From contig JABSSW010000003.1 of assembly GCA_018902385.1 (NCBI GenBank), forward strand, positions 1,240,001 through 1,304,000: a DNA stretch of 64,000 bases, written 5' to 3'. The stretch is from Physcia stellaris (lineage: Eukaryota > Ascomycota > Lecanoromycetes > Caliciales > Physciaceae). Position 1 is the stretch's first letter; every line of letters begins with the position of its first letter. The notes under the pieces are model-generated. The model did not search any database. It saw only the letters and a list, made by a program, of their open reading frames with translations, and was not told the DNA's origin. Both the position numbers and the translations under genes were made by a program. Shown here piece after piece: positions 22,953-34,407 of this stretch.

Positions 22953-25139
22953 ATGACCACCTTTCAATCCGTCAATGTCGGACTAGGTCTTCGAGACTTT
23001 CCAAACGAAGCGACTACACCGACCACCCCTCGAGCTCCTATTTCAACTTCAACCCATCAACCGCCTATACAAACATCTGAAGGATCGGCGCCGACCACGC
23101 CTACGAGATGGAGTTTCTCCGGCATGAGCGGTCAAAGGCCCTTACCCACATTACCCTTCAGCAATTCATTTTCGTCCCAGCCGGCAACAAGCAAAAGTCG
23201 ACCGGATGTATTGAACCGAGGCGACTCGCATCACTCACATCGATCCATTGCATCAATATCCTCTATTGGATCACAAGACGTAGATATGGACGAATCTGAT
23301 GAGGGCGAAGGAGGTTCTGATGTCGAGAGTGTGGATGGCGAGGCGGAAAGACCGTCAAAGAAAAAAAAGGGCCAAAGATTCTTTTGCACGGAATTCCCGC
23401 CCTGTAATTTGAGTTTTACGAGAAGTGAACATCTTGCCAGGCATATCAGGAAACATACCGGGGAAAGGCCGTTCCAGTGTCACTGTTCGCGAAGGTTTTC
23501 TCGACTTGATAACTTGCGCCAGCACGCCCAGACCGTTCATGTCAATGAGGAGATTCCTGGAGACTCTCTCGCTGCTACGGGTACGCGGTTCCAAAGGCAG
23601 ATTCGAACCGATCGCGTACGGACCCCGAATGGGCGGTCTCGGGCTTCGACAGCAAGTAGTCAGGGAAGTCATCACAGAGGTCATAGTCGAAATCTGTCAG
23701 CGTCGAGCATTGGCTCAACATCATCCACCATAAGTCGAGACGACGGCAGACGACGACCTCCACCATTGATGATGGCTGGTGATTCGAATTCTAGAGCAAG
23801 GCTAAGTATTGATACTCAACCGATTACACCGCCGGGTAACCGTGGACAATCTCGAGAGCCATCCGGCGACATAAGTACGCCTACATCGTCAACCTTCTCT
23901 AATGGGCCGAACAGCCCAGCGTTCGGCTCCGCATATGGGTCCCCAATATCTGCTGCCTCACGAACTGCTAGTATGTGGGGCGGCAGAACACAGACACCTA
24001 CGCATGGTCGCAGGCTATCCGTGCCATCAGCAGGACACCCTTTCAATTCTCCCCATGGCAATACTTATCCTCCACCATATTTGAGCCCCCTTGCCCCATC
24101 CAATGCATCTACAACTAGTAGCATGTACGGAAGCCCTACGAGTTCTAATTACCCCATTTCAAGAGGAGATCCTGCTTTAACGGCTGAAGCTGAGTGGAGA
24201 AGGCGAACATGGCATCCCAGTACTTACTCTAATTACCCACGGCCAGCTACCAGTGGTCTAAGCTACTATCAGACGCCTGACGCACCTCGACCTGCTTTTG
24301 CACCTCAGGCTACCGCAGCCATTAGTCAACAGCAGCGTTTGCCTGGTATAGAGACCTTTGACCATCCGACTACTGCTTCGCCGAATCGAGGACCAAGCCC
24401 AATGCAAGTCGATGCCGCGACTAGACCTCCTATATATCCAGGGCCAGGACAGAACTCATCTGGTCCGAATGATAGAAGGGGGCATGCATCGTGGGACATG
24501 TCACTTCATCGGAATCTTACCAAATTGGACCTCGCTAGTGGAACGCCGCCTAAGGAGACTGGCATCTGGGCTCAACAGGCTATCATCGAAGACCCGGAGC
24601 ATGTTCGTCCGCAACACCAATCATTCCCTGCAGCCCAGCCTCCTCAGGTAGTCATACATCAAGATACAGCTCCTCCAAATGTGGAGACATCTTTCTTGCA
24701 ACCAGCCACGCCGAACAGGAATAAACGGATGGGATGGTATGCCGGACCTCCAACGGCAATCCAACACAATATGCTACAGCAGCGGCGATCCCCTGAAGAT
24801 TCGAGTAGTAGTGAGGGGGTGCCGACGCCTTCATTCTCCGTCGCTGAATATCACCCATCGATTGTACATAGCAATGGCTACATCGAGTCGCATCCTCCGG
24901 GAGCTGCTTCAAATCACAACGTGGGTATATTGATGTCAAGGTTCTCGCTAAAGCTGACTGGATAACAGGCATACCAAGCCAGCAATGCACAGGCGCCTTC
25001 ATGGCCTCTGCCAGCCGAACCGATTGGGGCGGCGAATACGCAAGTACAGGGCCAGAAAGATAGCGCGATGAGTGGTCTTGATGCTCTTGTTGCGGTGGCC
25101 ACGAGTGAGGAAAAGGCCGCTTCCGGTCTTCCGAGATGA
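22953..25139 (+). CDS. C2H2 zinc-finger transcription factor (AmdX/Usv1-like)
   Basis: Nuclear DNA-binding regulator. Two exons, 22953-24920 and 24969-25139 (48-bp intron), 712 residues. Seen: Thr/Pro/Ser-rich N terminus; acidic patch [20 protein letters not shown]; basic KKKKGQR; two fingers near residues 150-205. Finger 1 is C-x5-C-x12-H-x3-H (FFCTEFPPC to HIRKH), and TGERPF links to finger 2, an unusual C-x1-C-x12-H-x5-H (FQCHC to HAQTVH). The sequences [20 protein letters not shown] and [15 protein letters not shown] resemble AmdX, Usv1 and Rgm1 of other ascomycetes. The rest is long, disordered and Ser/Pro-rich. The spliced C terminus adds [12 protein letters not shown], which the unspliced frame would lose. 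Target genes unknown. Confidence 0.88.
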
Positions 25140-26187
25140 AAATTCGCTTCGACGAACTGCATTATCTACTACTTACTTGGCGTTATGGAGATGAAACGGA
25201 TGATGGTGATGATTGACGAGCCTCACGCTGCGAATGTTGTCTTTTGGTCTGGCATAGGATACCCCGGAGGCGCTTGTCGGGCCTGGAAGTGATTGAATAG
25301 GCTAAGTGGTTGGCAGGTGACGTGCATCTTGCAGTTGCGTTTTGATTGTGCTTCTACTTGTACTTATACGGGAAGCATGATGGCTTTTGATAATCTTGCA
25401 GTTGCGTTTTGATTGTGCTTCTACTTGTACTTATACGGGAAGCATGATGGCTTTTGATGGCAAACACGATAGGCTGATCAATAATGAGCTATCGACTGAT
25501 TGTGCTTGGTTCACCGGTGCTTGGGATTCTTTCTCTCCAAGGGTTCAGACTTGCAGGTAGACGAAAACATGTTGATTATGCATACACATACATCAGGCAC
25601 ATGAGGTACCTTGAGGTACCTGCGCACTGCATGGCTACATTATGTACATTAATATGGAGACCGACTTTACGATCATCCCAAAGCGGTACTCGCGCTATGC
25701 CTCGTCTGAACTTTCCCATCTGCCGCCGAGTTCCGAAGGGTTTAGCGCCAAGCAGCCGAAGCTTGATTGGGATTCAATCTCCACCAATTGGAAGGCACCT
25801 TCCGGGCTGTTCAACATTCCCGTCGGCTCTCATCACAGTCATATCGGCCTTGTGACCGTAATCAACATGTCGGATCCTCTCTGGATTGGCATTCTGCCAA
25901 CTTTTTACAAGACGGCAAGGCTTGTATCTAGATTGATCCAGAGATCTAATAAACACTGGATTGGGAACGCCGAATCCCATCCAAAGACCTTATCTCAGTT
26001 ATCAAGCCAGAATGGCGTACCAATAAACGCCCAAGGTAACGAATCAATGATACATACTTTTAAAGTATGACTCTTCGCCTCGCGCATTCCTCTTCTTCCT
26101 TTTCTTCTTCTCCCTCCCTGCCTCGCTCCTTTTGATGTTTCACCGCAGCTATCTGGAGATTGATATACCTGCTTCATTTAAGCCATT
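25140..26187. other. Intergenic stretch with a 67-bp tandem duplication
   Basis: About 1 kb between the C2H2 gene and the kinase gene. It holds the tandem duplication described separately. Frames of 60-140 codons inside it lack motifs. Confidence 0.45.
25326..25458. repeat. Perfect tandem duplication, period 67 bp
   Basis: Copies at 25326-25391 and 25393-25458 are identical, starting ATCTTGCAGTTGCGTTTTGA and ending GGCTTTTGAT, with one base between. It lies just downstream of the C2H2 gene, probably in or near its 3' end. Confidence 0.9.
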
Positions 26188-27551
26188 ATGCAAGAATCAC
26201 TTTCCAAACCCTCCTCGAGGGGCACTCAAACACCCATGGACACGCCCAATGCCACAAATCATGGCCAAACCCGTCAAGCGCTGCAGATACTGCCAACATT
26301 ACCGCTAAACAAGAAATCACTGCCCACCACCTCTACAAGCTCTCCTCCTGAATCGTTGACAGCCTTCAAGTCCACGGAACCGCCAACTCCTCCAATTACA
26401 CCTCTTCAACGACGCCATAAGAGGTCATCCACCAGCGCGGGCAGTGTCAGCTTGGAGAGAGTGACTCTGGAGGATCATACATTGGACGTTGCGAAGCTAT
26501 TACTACCGGAGCAAGGCATGACAGAGTTGTCTAGCTCAACTAGTGAAGAGCAAAGCTGGGTAAACATTAGACCACGGATCTACGCCAAACAATATCGTCG
26601 TCAAGCACCTGACTTGAGGGGAAGCGAAGAATTTGGCCGCGGAGTCTGGAGCACCGTCTACCGCGCCGTCGAGGTCTCCACCCCACATTCAGCACCTCTC
26701 ACGCCTCCAATCTCGCCAAGCAGCGCTTCTCCTGTATGTTGAAAAACCGGGTCCTTGCCGTCAAAGCCCCTTCAAGAAAAGACGCATATAAGGTTTTGGA
26801 CCACGAAGCTCGCATCCTCACCTATCTACACTCATTACCCAAATCCTCCGACTACCTCGTACCATTCTACGGTTACGATCAGCCTGCGCACAGCATCATC
26901 CTAGCAGCTATCCCGCTGAGTTTCGATACCCACGTCAAAGCCGCAGCTGGAATCGCTCGAGCCAATTTTTCTACGCGAACAATGTTCGATCCGGTCACCG
27001 GAGCCAAAGAATGGTCCTCGTTCGCCACCGCACTTATCTCTGGCCTCGCCTTCCTTCACAGCAATCACTGTGTTCACGGCGATATCAAGCCTGCAAACAT
27101 CCTCCTCCAGCCTCCATACAGCGAGAGTGGGCTTTACGTACCTCTATACTGCGATTTCTCCTCCTCGCTAATCATCACCGATCCTGCGCCCTCAGAGATC
27201 ACCGCGCTGACTCCAGATTACTCATCTCCTGAACTGCTTACCTCCCTCATCGATCCCACAAGGGCGACGCTCCCTACCTTTGCTGCAGATGTTTACGCTC
27301 TGGCAGTGACTTTGCTATTCGCCGCGATAGGCGAGAGTCCATACGCGGGTGCAAGGATGGAGGTCATGAAGCTCAGCATGGCGAAGGAAGGTCGTCCTTT
27401 GCAATTTGCCAAATCAGGAGAACAGGCGGCAAGGGTACGCAAAGGTGGTATCGTAGAGAGGTGTCTCGCCGAGGCCTTGGCAAAGGATGTTCCAATGCGC
27501 TGGGACGTAGCGCGGTGGGAGGAGGAGGCCGCGAGGGTGCTAGATGTATAG
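26188..27551 (+). CDS. Fungal protein kinase, one frame change
   Basis: Ser/Thr-type kinase domain behind a disordered Ser/Pro/Thr head of about 140 residues. Seen: glycine-loop-like EEFGRGVWSTVYRAVE; catalytic lysine in RVLAVKAPSRKDA; helix-C glutamate in HEARILTYL; CVHGDIKPANILL (HGD in place of HRD, lysine and asparagine kept); YCDFSSSLII (DFS in place of DFG, metal-binding Asp kept); TPDYSSPELL in place of APE. Length about 455 residues. Oddity: the frame moves by one base near 26735, between the Pro-rich insert SPSSASP and LKNRVLAVK. A GTATGT lies there, but no intron can be removed without losing the catalytic lysine. A one-base deletion or sequence error is the simplest reading. Substrate and pathway unknown. 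Confidence 0.75.
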
Positions 27552-28320
27552 TCACGTGCGTTTGATCCTTGTTGGTGTTGAGGAGTTGGGCTGAGGACAG
27601 GTGCATATATACCCGGGGTTCTGAACACGATGGAGCATGACATTGACGGGAAGAATTCAATTACTTTGAGAGGCTCAGTAAAGTACCATCACTCGACCTA
27701 GCAGCCTGTTAGGTTAACTCTTCCCGTAGTCATTCGTTTATAGTACAGCTTTCACTACAGACTTGGCTCTCGGGTGATTCCTATTGTCTGGACGGCCTGA
27801 ATAGAACGGTCGAAGATGCCCTTTAAATTCATAGATTGCTTTAACGACTGCCCTGAGAACTTCGGCGATTGCCAGAGCTAATCTTTGATTCGCAACATAT
27901 ATGGATTGCCAGACCAACAAATCGTTTGAATAATAGGACGGTCCGAATCGCGAAAGATTCCCCGCCATGAAACTGGCGACAACCATTGGTGTCTGAAACC
28001 GTAATTTAATCCAGCTTTGTTACCTTCATATGCTGGATTAATCATCAACCTAGGCATAATTTTGCTTGGCCGGTTGATCGACTTTATCGAGTCTTTCCCC
28101 CACCTGTCCTTAGCAACACTCCATGGCTCGTTAATCAGTGGCGTGCAAGACCCAACATCTCTTTAGCTGTGTAGACCATGTCAGGCCACGGAATACTGAT
28201 TGTTATCGCTCTTCTCGCGGTCTTCATCCAGACCGCCCTCACAGTTCTGCCCTGACCGCGGTGGATATACTGCTACCGGGCCTTGCCCCCTTATTACATG
28301 TTCTTTCTCAGCTCATGGTA
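27552..28320. other. Convergent intergenic stretch, kinase / COA6
   Basis: Between two 3' ends. One minus-strand frame of 82 codons (27738-27986; contains LALAIAEVLRAVVKAIYEF) might be a small gene, but nothing identifies it. Otherwise no feature seen. Confidence 0.35.
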
Positions 28321-28789
28321 TCACGACGGTCTTCCCGGAGCACCCATCCCTTCCGGCATCGGCCGCGCGCCTTCCTTCTTCAGCCTGGCTAGCGTCTGCG
28401 CTTTGTTATGCTCCATCACCCTCCTCTGTTTGAAATACGTGACCTACATTCCTCGTCAGCTCTTCTCCTTCTCCTTTCGCCATCTTCCATACCTCCCCCG
28501 AGCTCCCCAAAATCGTGAACAGTACTTTCAAAGAAGGGGCAGGATTGCTACTCACCCAACTCTTCGCGCACTCCTTCCCGAACTCCTTGTCTTCGTTTCC
28601 ACACGCTGCCTCTGCTTTTTCGCTGTCTTTGAGCGAGTCTACGATGTCGTGCCGCGAGAGGCAGGCGAAATATTGGTCGCGGGCTGCCCAGCAGTGGGCG
28701 CGGGCGGTGCGGTCCGGAGCTATGTAGGCGCCGTCGGGGGATGCGGTTGGGGTTGGCGGGGCAGGGGAAGATGAGGAGAGGAGTCCCAT
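28321..28789 (-). CDS. COA6: Cytochrome c oxidase assembly factor 6
   Basis: Small intermembrane-space protein of mitochondria that helps copper delivery to the Cox2 subunit of respiratory complex IV. Seen: twin cysteine pairs as C-x9-C (CWAARDQYFAC) and C-x10-C (CGNEDKEFGKEC), the CHCH fold of this family, followed by KSWV. Two exons, 28789-28556 and 28443-28321, are joined by a 112-bp intron. Splicing gives WVTYFKQRRVMEHN, the conserved tail, where the unspliced frame would run into unrelated sequence. 118 residues. The head is short and Ser/Pro-rich (MGLLSSSSPAPPTP). Intact. Confidence 0.93.
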
Positions 28790-29199
28790 GATGATATGGA
28801 CGAAAGCTGATTGGAAGATGAGGCAGTGAGGGGAGGCGGGTTGTTTGCAAATATATTTGAGGGGCGAGAAGGGGTGGCTCGAAGTTGCGGCGAGTTGCAT
28901 GTTTCGGCACCCGGTCCGAGGACCCGTCCGGGGCGGCAGCCTTTGGGTTTTGACAAGCTGTTAACAGCTCGTGGCAGTAGAGTACTAGTCTGATCATTGT
29001 TGGCCTTTCCTCAAGGTCGAACTTGTTCTTCAATAATCTAGTGTGCATCAAGCATCCTCAAGGGAGCCGTCTCCCCACGCGAAATAACCCAAAACCAGAT
29101 GCTTCCTCGATAATCTCCAGTAGCGTCCGAGGCCTTGCCTTCTACTTCCTCATACTTGTTGCGATACTCGTCGTCCGAATCTTGCCGTCTAACTCTCAC
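28790..29199. promoter_or_regulatory. Divergent promoter, COA6 / SYS1
   Basis: 410 bp between divergent starts. It must drive both genes. No motif recognised. Confidence 0.45.
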
Positions 29200-29924
29200 A
29201 TGGTTTCTCGCCGACCTGCTCGCCCCGGCGCATTAACTTCTTTGTCACCTTTGAAGATTTTCACACAAATCGTCATTCTCCAAAGCGCCTTCTACGCAAC
29301 AGCCACCGCTCTGATCCTCTTTACGGTGTTGACCGCGGGCAAATCCTTCTCTCTAGATTTGGTATTCAGCTGGAGAAGCTTGCGAGGCGATACAGTTGTT
29401 GGGTGGACGCTAGGCCTTTGCTGGGGGATGAGCAGTTTAGCTGGGTACGTCGAGCGTCGTCCATGGTCCTCTTGATGATGTTTTCTGGTATCAGCTGAGG
29501 ATGCGATGTTCTGAGAACACTACAGTGTCGAGACAGAGCTCAGAATATATGACTGACAATTCCTAGGGTCATTCTTCTCCTTCTTCTGATAGCCCGCTCG
29601 AAGCTGGTTCCAGATTTCGCTCTTACCATTCATTTCATCCATCTCATTGTCACCTCTTTGTATACACATTCTATACCACGCAATGTCTTATGGTGGGCTC
29701 TCCAGATCGCGAGCGCCGCGCTCATGACATTCGGCGGTATCTGGGCTTGCCAGTGGAGGGAGCTGAGACCGATGGCGTTTGGCACTGGCAGCACACCGAA
29801 TGTTGAGAGCACTGCGCATCAAGAAGCAGACCTGGAGGGTGAAGGGCATGATATGGGTGGGAGAAGAGGACGTGGTAGAGGAAGAGATGGTGGAGGGCTA
29901 TATGAGATGGTTGGGATGAAATAA
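29200..29924 (+). CDS. SYS1: SYS1 family Golgi membrane protein
   Basis: Multi-pass protein of the trans-Golgi that recruits the Arl3/Arl1 GTPases and so affects vesicle tethering. Seen: RRPARPGALTSLSPLKIFTQ followed by IVILQSAFYATATALILFT, the signature first helix; DLVFSWRSLRGDTVVGW; then, after a 122-bp intron (29445-29566), VILLLLLIARSKLVPDFALT, HFIHLIVTSLYTHSIPR and WWALQIASAALMTFGGIWAC. Four or five helices in 200 residues, the usual size. The C-terminal tail is Gly/Arg-rich (GGRRGRGRGRDGGG). The ATG at 29200 was chosen because family members start just before SPLKIF, although the frame is open upstream. Confidence 0.92.
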
Positions 29925-30558
29925 TGGCCTTCTAAACGTGACAGGGAGCTTTGTGCTTCAAAAATAAGCGGCTTCCAATTTCACTCAGCAGTCGAAGGAT
30001 ATTGGACCTTCCTCAGTCACTAAAGGGAGTTGGTTTTCCTGCTGAACTAGTGAACTTCTAGTATTCGCTCCTAGTAGCCTACTGCTAGGTTCAGACCGAC
30101 GCCCTTGGGAACCCATCACAACCAAGTACCTCCCTGTCAACAAAAGAAAAATCCACCCCAACAACATCTGCATGGGATGCACTTTATTTTCCTTACGGGC
30201 ATCCCTCCGGCAAAAGCGTGCCGATGACCCCACGGGACCCTGACTTCGCAGCTGTTCCTCCAGCTGAACACGGATCCGAGCGGATGGCGTTACTTCGTCA
30301 TCGACGGCATCGAGGATATCGTAATCCTTCATTGCGAGTGGAGCACGATCCAGAGCTTGTCCAGCCATGGTCGGACGATCCTTTTAGTCTAATTCCAGAG
30401 GTCGAGGGCTAAATCTGCCTCGTTGCAATCTCTCAGCCTTGCATGGCAAAATCCTGTTTATCCTGTCAATACATAAGATCCGCTATCGTTATTCTTGTGG
30501 AGACAATTACCCGATCAATTACCACACTCCATCTCAAAGGGGTTTCCTCGGCCATTAC
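29925..30558. other. Intergenic stretch, no clear gene
   Basis: A minus-strand frame at 29985-30368 (127 codons) and an overlapping plus-strand frame at 30218-30412 compete here. Neither has a domain and I cannot choose between them. Confidence 0.35.
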
Positions 30559-30837
30559 TCATTCACCGCCATAGGACTCTGGCGTCGCAGTGGTTGGCAG
30601 ATGGAGTTCGTCAGCGGTTGGTGCTGAGTCTGTTGACGATCCAGAGTCAAGTATGGGTTTCATGACTTTCTGGACATCGAGATCGGATACATCGAGCCCG
30701 GTGTTCAGTCGATGATGAGGATTGGCGTGGTGATGATGGAGTAGATGCAAAGTTTTGTGTCTAAACACTGGTTGGGCTATTGCTGAGGTCATGAATACGA
30801 GGACAGATGTCCCCAGGACGCTTGTTGAGAAATGCAT
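30559..30837 (-). CDS. Small secreted His-rich protein, candidate
   Basis: A 92-residue frame starting MHFSTSVLGTSVLVFMTSAI, which reads as a signal peptide with cleavage near AIAQP. A histidine-rich patch LHLLHHHHANPHH follows, and then an acidic Ser/Thr-rich tail. No cysteines and no recognised family. The last codons may be intron (a GTGAAT donor lies at the end), so the 3' limit is uncertain. Inference: secreted or wall-associated peptide. Confidence 0.45.
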   Translation of the reverse strand: MHFSTSVLGTSVLVFMTSAIAQPVFRHKTLHLLHHHHANPHHRLNTGLDVSDLDVQKVMKPILDSGSSTDSAPTADELHLPTTATPESYGGE

Positions 30838-31381
30838 AGTGGTAGCTTGGGCACACAAAAGACTCGTTACGTGTACCGGTAAAGAGGAGCAATAGAAGGA
30901 TGACCCAGAAGGAGATAGAACCTTGGGGACTTATGTAGATCTTTGGAGGTCGCAGTGGCTGGACCCAGATATGCTGTATCCGTCTGAGGAATGTAGCAGA
31001 GAAACACCTTACCTTATGTACAGCATACAGCTCTGGCATTCTACAATGTTTCCGCAAGTTTCATGCGCTGCAAAAGCCGCCCGTCCTCGTGAACAGCTTT
31101 CCTCGCGCTATGAACCGTGAATCCGATGCGCATCCCGAAGTCTGCTGCTTGACCTTTGAAGCTCGAAAAGGCGGAGAATTCTTCTGGATCTCATGGTTCG
31201 GAAAATAGCCGACTGATGAGACACCCGCCGGGCTCCACCAGCATTTCAACAGCACCTATCGAATCTCAAACGCTTTCCAAGATCTCGACACTCCTGAAAC
31301 GGCCAGTCAACACTCGGCCTCGAGGTGGGGTCGCCGCAAACCCGGTTCGCCATGTCGTGAAATTCAATTGCCTTCGCCAAT
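30838..31381. promoter_or_regulatory. Divergent spacer before COG5
   Basis: 544 bp between the secreted-protein candidate and COG5, with only short uninformative frames. Presumably promoters for both. Confidence 0.4.
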
Positions 31382-32686
31382 ATGGCCAGCACAGACGACG
31401 AACCCTCCTACATTGACTACGAGACCTTTCTCGATCCTGCCTTCTCGCCAGCGAGCTTCGCCAACTCGCTCGTTTTAGCAACTAACAACCCATCCGACAC
31501 CCCCGTTGACCTCTCCACCCCACTCTCTCGAGTCCTTTTCGACATCCAAGAGATAGACACCCACATCCACACCCTCACCACCAAGAACGCCATCCCCCTC
31601 CTCACACACACAAAAGCGCAATCCGACGCCGGAGAAAAGATTGTTAAAGATGTCAGAGCCCAAGTTTCAAGCCTCACAGAAGGTTACCAACGCCTCGAGA
31701 AAGAAGTTATAGACCGTTACGAAGCCGCCAACCAAGTCCGGCAAATCGTAGAGCGATTATGGGAAACCGTCCGCATTGGCCGTGGCGTCTCGCGATGTCT
31801 CCTCCTCTGCCGCCAGCTGGAAGCACAAATGAGCGAGGCTGGAGGCAGCGGTAGCGGAGGCAAGCAGAGAGAAGACCACAGCGCCATGCACCGGGCAGCG
31901 GGCACCATCGTCTCCATCCGCCAGCTGCTCGACGCTAAAGGCCCCGGAGAAGAAGGCGAAGCCCTCCTCTCCATTAATCTTATCACATCGTTGCAGTCCT
32001 CGCTCATCAACCCGAGCGATAACGCCCTCCGAGCGCGGGCTCAGCAATCAATCCGCGAATTCAGCATGTCCTCTCTCGCTCCTGGGTCTTCCGTCGCAGC
32101 CACTACGTATGCACAGAGCGAAGACACGAAAGCGCGAACCGTTTCTGCGTGTTTGACGCTGCAGACACTTTCCCCACAGCTCTTGCTCGCAGCATTACAG
32201 GCTTATCTCCGGAATCAGCTCACTAGCTCCCTAGCCTCGCTGGCAAGGGCGCTGGGGACTTTGAATACATTGGACAGGACGCTCTTTGAGGTTTCGGCAC
32301 GATGCCAGAATATTGTCGCTTTGGAGACACTACTCGCTGGCGTTTCGCCCTCTATCTCTACACCGTCATCGGCTACAGCCCCCTCGGCTTCACCGACACC
32401 CACCCTCCTCTCCTCTCTTCTCTCTGCGCTAGACACCTCTTCGCTCCCCTCCTACTTCTGGCGATCCTTAGCCGAAGGTCTCGCCCCTCGTGTACAGGAA
32501 TTAGTCTCGAAAGGCGGAGTAGCAGCGAGGACGCTCAAAGCGCAGAGGGAGAGAGTAAGGGAGGGATTACGGGGATGTGTGCTTAGGGGGAGCCAGGGGG
32601 TGCAAGGTTTGGGAAGGACAGGTGGGGAGTGGGAGAGGGAGGCAGCTGTTATGGTTGGGTCTGTTATTGGTGTGCTTGGGCGTTGA
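31382..32686 (+). CDS. COG5: Conserved oligomeric Golgi complex subunit 5
   Basis: Subunit of the COG tether that guides retrograde vesicles within the Golgi. Single exon, 434 residues, the size of fungal Cog5. Seen: SYIDYETFLDPAFSPASFAN at the N terminus; VLFDIQEIDTHIHTLTTKN; helical bundle with AQVSSLTEGYQRLEKEVIDR and ANQVRQIVERLWETVRIGR; LLLCRQLEAQ; AGTIVSIRQLL; and C-terminal SLPSYFWRSLAEGLAPRVQE. The start ATG is the first in frame and gives the family N terminus. Intact, and 1.5 kb downstream of SYS1, another Golgi trafficking gene on the same strand. Confidence 0.9.
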   Translation: MASTDDEPSYIDYETFLDPAFSPASFANSLVLATNNPSDTPVDLSTPLSRVLFDIQEIDTHIHTLTTKNAIPLLTHTKAQSDAGEKIVKDVRAQVSSLTEGYQRLEKEVIDRYEAANQVRQIVERLWETVRIGRGVSRCLLLCRQLEAQMSEAGGSGSGGKQREDHSAMHRAAGTIVSIRQLLDAKGPGEEGEALLSINLITSLQSSLINPSDNALRARAQQSIREFSMSSLAPGSSVAATTYAQSEDTKARTVSACLTLQTLSPQLLLAALQAYLRNQLTSSLASLARALGTLNTLDRTLFEVSARCQNIVALETLLAGVSPSISTPSSATAPSASPTPTLLSSLLSALDTSSLPSYFWRSLAEGLAPRVQELVSKGGVAARTLKAQRERVREGLRGCVLRGSQGVQGLGRTGGEWEREAAVMVGSVIGVLGR

Positions 32687-33237
32687 ATGGTGACAATGGT
32701 GAAAAATCATGCACAGGTGGAGGTCTCGATATCAGGGGTAAAGGAGATGAAAAGTCCGTGACGAAAGCGCGCGATCGCTGCCATCTGTCGGTGACGTGAA
32801 AGCTATGAGCTGATCTCTTTAGAGAAGGATACCCAGAAGCGATCGAGCTATTGTTTACCACTTCCAGGATTGGATGAAGACATGGCTCTAGCTATGAAGC
32901 ACTCGTACGGAGAAAGCGAGCACCGAGACAACATGAACGCGTGCTTGCTGAACTTAAGACCGAAAGCGTTACCAAAGACACTTTCAAATCTCACACTGTC
33001 ATTTATTACATCAAAACGGACGACCATGGTTTCATCCTTATCGACGACATTCCGGTGGTGAAAGATGACTGGGGCAAGTGAAGCTCGATCATGGCGTGAC
33101 AAAGCTTGCTCGACACTCCAACGCCCCCTCTTCACTACGGCACATCCTTCTGTGATGTACTTCAGTCTTGCAACCATTCCCAGAAGCTTTTGCAGGTAAA
33201 CCCACATGCAAAGTCAGCATATCTCAAGACTTTCAAC
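32687..33237. other. Intergenic stretch, no gene seen
   Basis: 551 bp; a 119-codon minus-strand frame (32848-33207) shows no motif. The right end is upstream DNA of the small helical gene. Confidence 0.4.
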
Positions 33238-33621
33238 ATGTCCTCAGCACCCCTTACTAAGGTAATCCCTGTGCTCACACCACCTACTCACATCCGTTCG
33301 ACACTTGACACTATCTTCTCCTTCTACTAGCCCACCATCGAAGCCCGCCTCACCCAAGCCCGCAACGATCTTATGCATGCCCGCATCGCCCTCTATGCTA
33401 AGAAATCAGAAGTCCAAGAGACTCTTGAGGAAGCGGTTCGAATTATCGGGCTCTGGGAAGCCAGGATCAGAGCTGGTGACAACAAATGTCTGGCCGCTAA
33501 ACTTGAGCTCGAGGGACTTCTGCCGACGTACGGACGGCGGGTTATTAAGAAGATGGAGCTGCACGAGAGGGCGACGTGGGCGAAGGTCGTGATGCTGAAA
33601 TGGAAGCTTGAGGGGATTTGA
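33238..33621 (+). CDS. Small helical protein, tandem paralogue 1
   Basis: Unrecognised protein of 104 residues in two exons: 33238-33261 (only eight codons, MSSAPLTK) and 33331-33621, with a 69-bp intron ending TACTAG. The protein is almost wholly helical and charged: ARLTQARNDLMHARIALYAK, SEVQETLEEAVRIIGLWEAR, then AGDNKCLAAKLELEGLL and VIKKMELHERATWAKVVMLK. Its neighbour at 34408-34904 has the same exon layout and matching blocks (RNDLMHARI / QNDEMHARI; AGDNKCLAAK / AGDTRFAARK), which is the main reason to believe both genes. No signal peptide. Function unknown; it could be a coiled-coil partner protein. Confidence 0.65.
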
Positions 33622-34407
33622 GAAAGGGATTAGGGGCCATAGACCTTCTGTGAAGTTTGTGCCCTCCGGTAGGGGGCTTACTGGTTTGAACCTTGATGGG
33701 TCCTGTGAAGAACTCACCGGCGAAGACTGGTTCGGTCTATCATTCGTTGAAAGACTTAACATCAAAGCCCGCACAATACCATGGCCTGCCAGGGTATAAT
33801 TTTGTCATGCGGGCATCACCTCTACTTCTCCCTTCTTACTTCACTTTCATCCCTCAAGAGGTACCCCCAATTTACGGAACGTTCCATGATATGCACATGT
33901 TTCTTGCTTCCAGATGGGATAGCTTCCTACAAGTTAATAATAGGGTAGATGAAGAATACTCGGATTAACATATGTAAGCCAATGTTTCTGCTCTTACTCA
34001 CTCGCCTCAGACAGAATCAAATGCAGATCTCAATCACACATCACTACTCACTTAACGATAGCTGGATCTGAGAAGGGCACCAAATTCGAAGCTCCGTTCA
34101 TGTCACTAAATGTTCTTGATCCTAGAATCGGGTGACCCTGGTCCGACAACTGGTCTATGTCTTTGATAGGCACTGAGTCTTGTCTGGGTGAGTGATGCTT
34201 CTAAGCTTGTCTGCACTACACTACTAGACACGGGAATATTCTCTCGGAGTGTCAAGAATCAGGTGATGGTGTTGTGGAAACAGCAAATGTGCAATTGATA
34301 CCCTGAGGGGATTACTAGAACACCTCCACCTCTTTATTTATTTCCTTTCAATCAGTCCAAGATCCCCACTATTACGCTCACTGTCAGCACATCGCTCAGG
34401 TTCCGAT
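33622..34407. other. Spacer between the tandem paralogues
   Basis: 786 bp; no third copy of the family and no other supported feature was found. Confidence 0.45.

Noticed and set aside
25642-26070. 142-codon plus-strand frame before the kinase
   Set aside because: No motif, and it ends at the kinase leader; likely chance.
26731-26773. Intron starting at GTATGT in the kinase
   Set aside because: Removing it deletes the catalytic lysine segment and leads to a stop soon after the acceptor.
27738-27986. 82-codon minus-strand frame
   Set aside because: Helical and possibly real, but too short and without homology known to me; mentioned only as a possibility in the spacer.
29985-30412. Overlapping frames on both strands
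   Set aside because: Neither has a domain, start context or splice pattern to decide between them.
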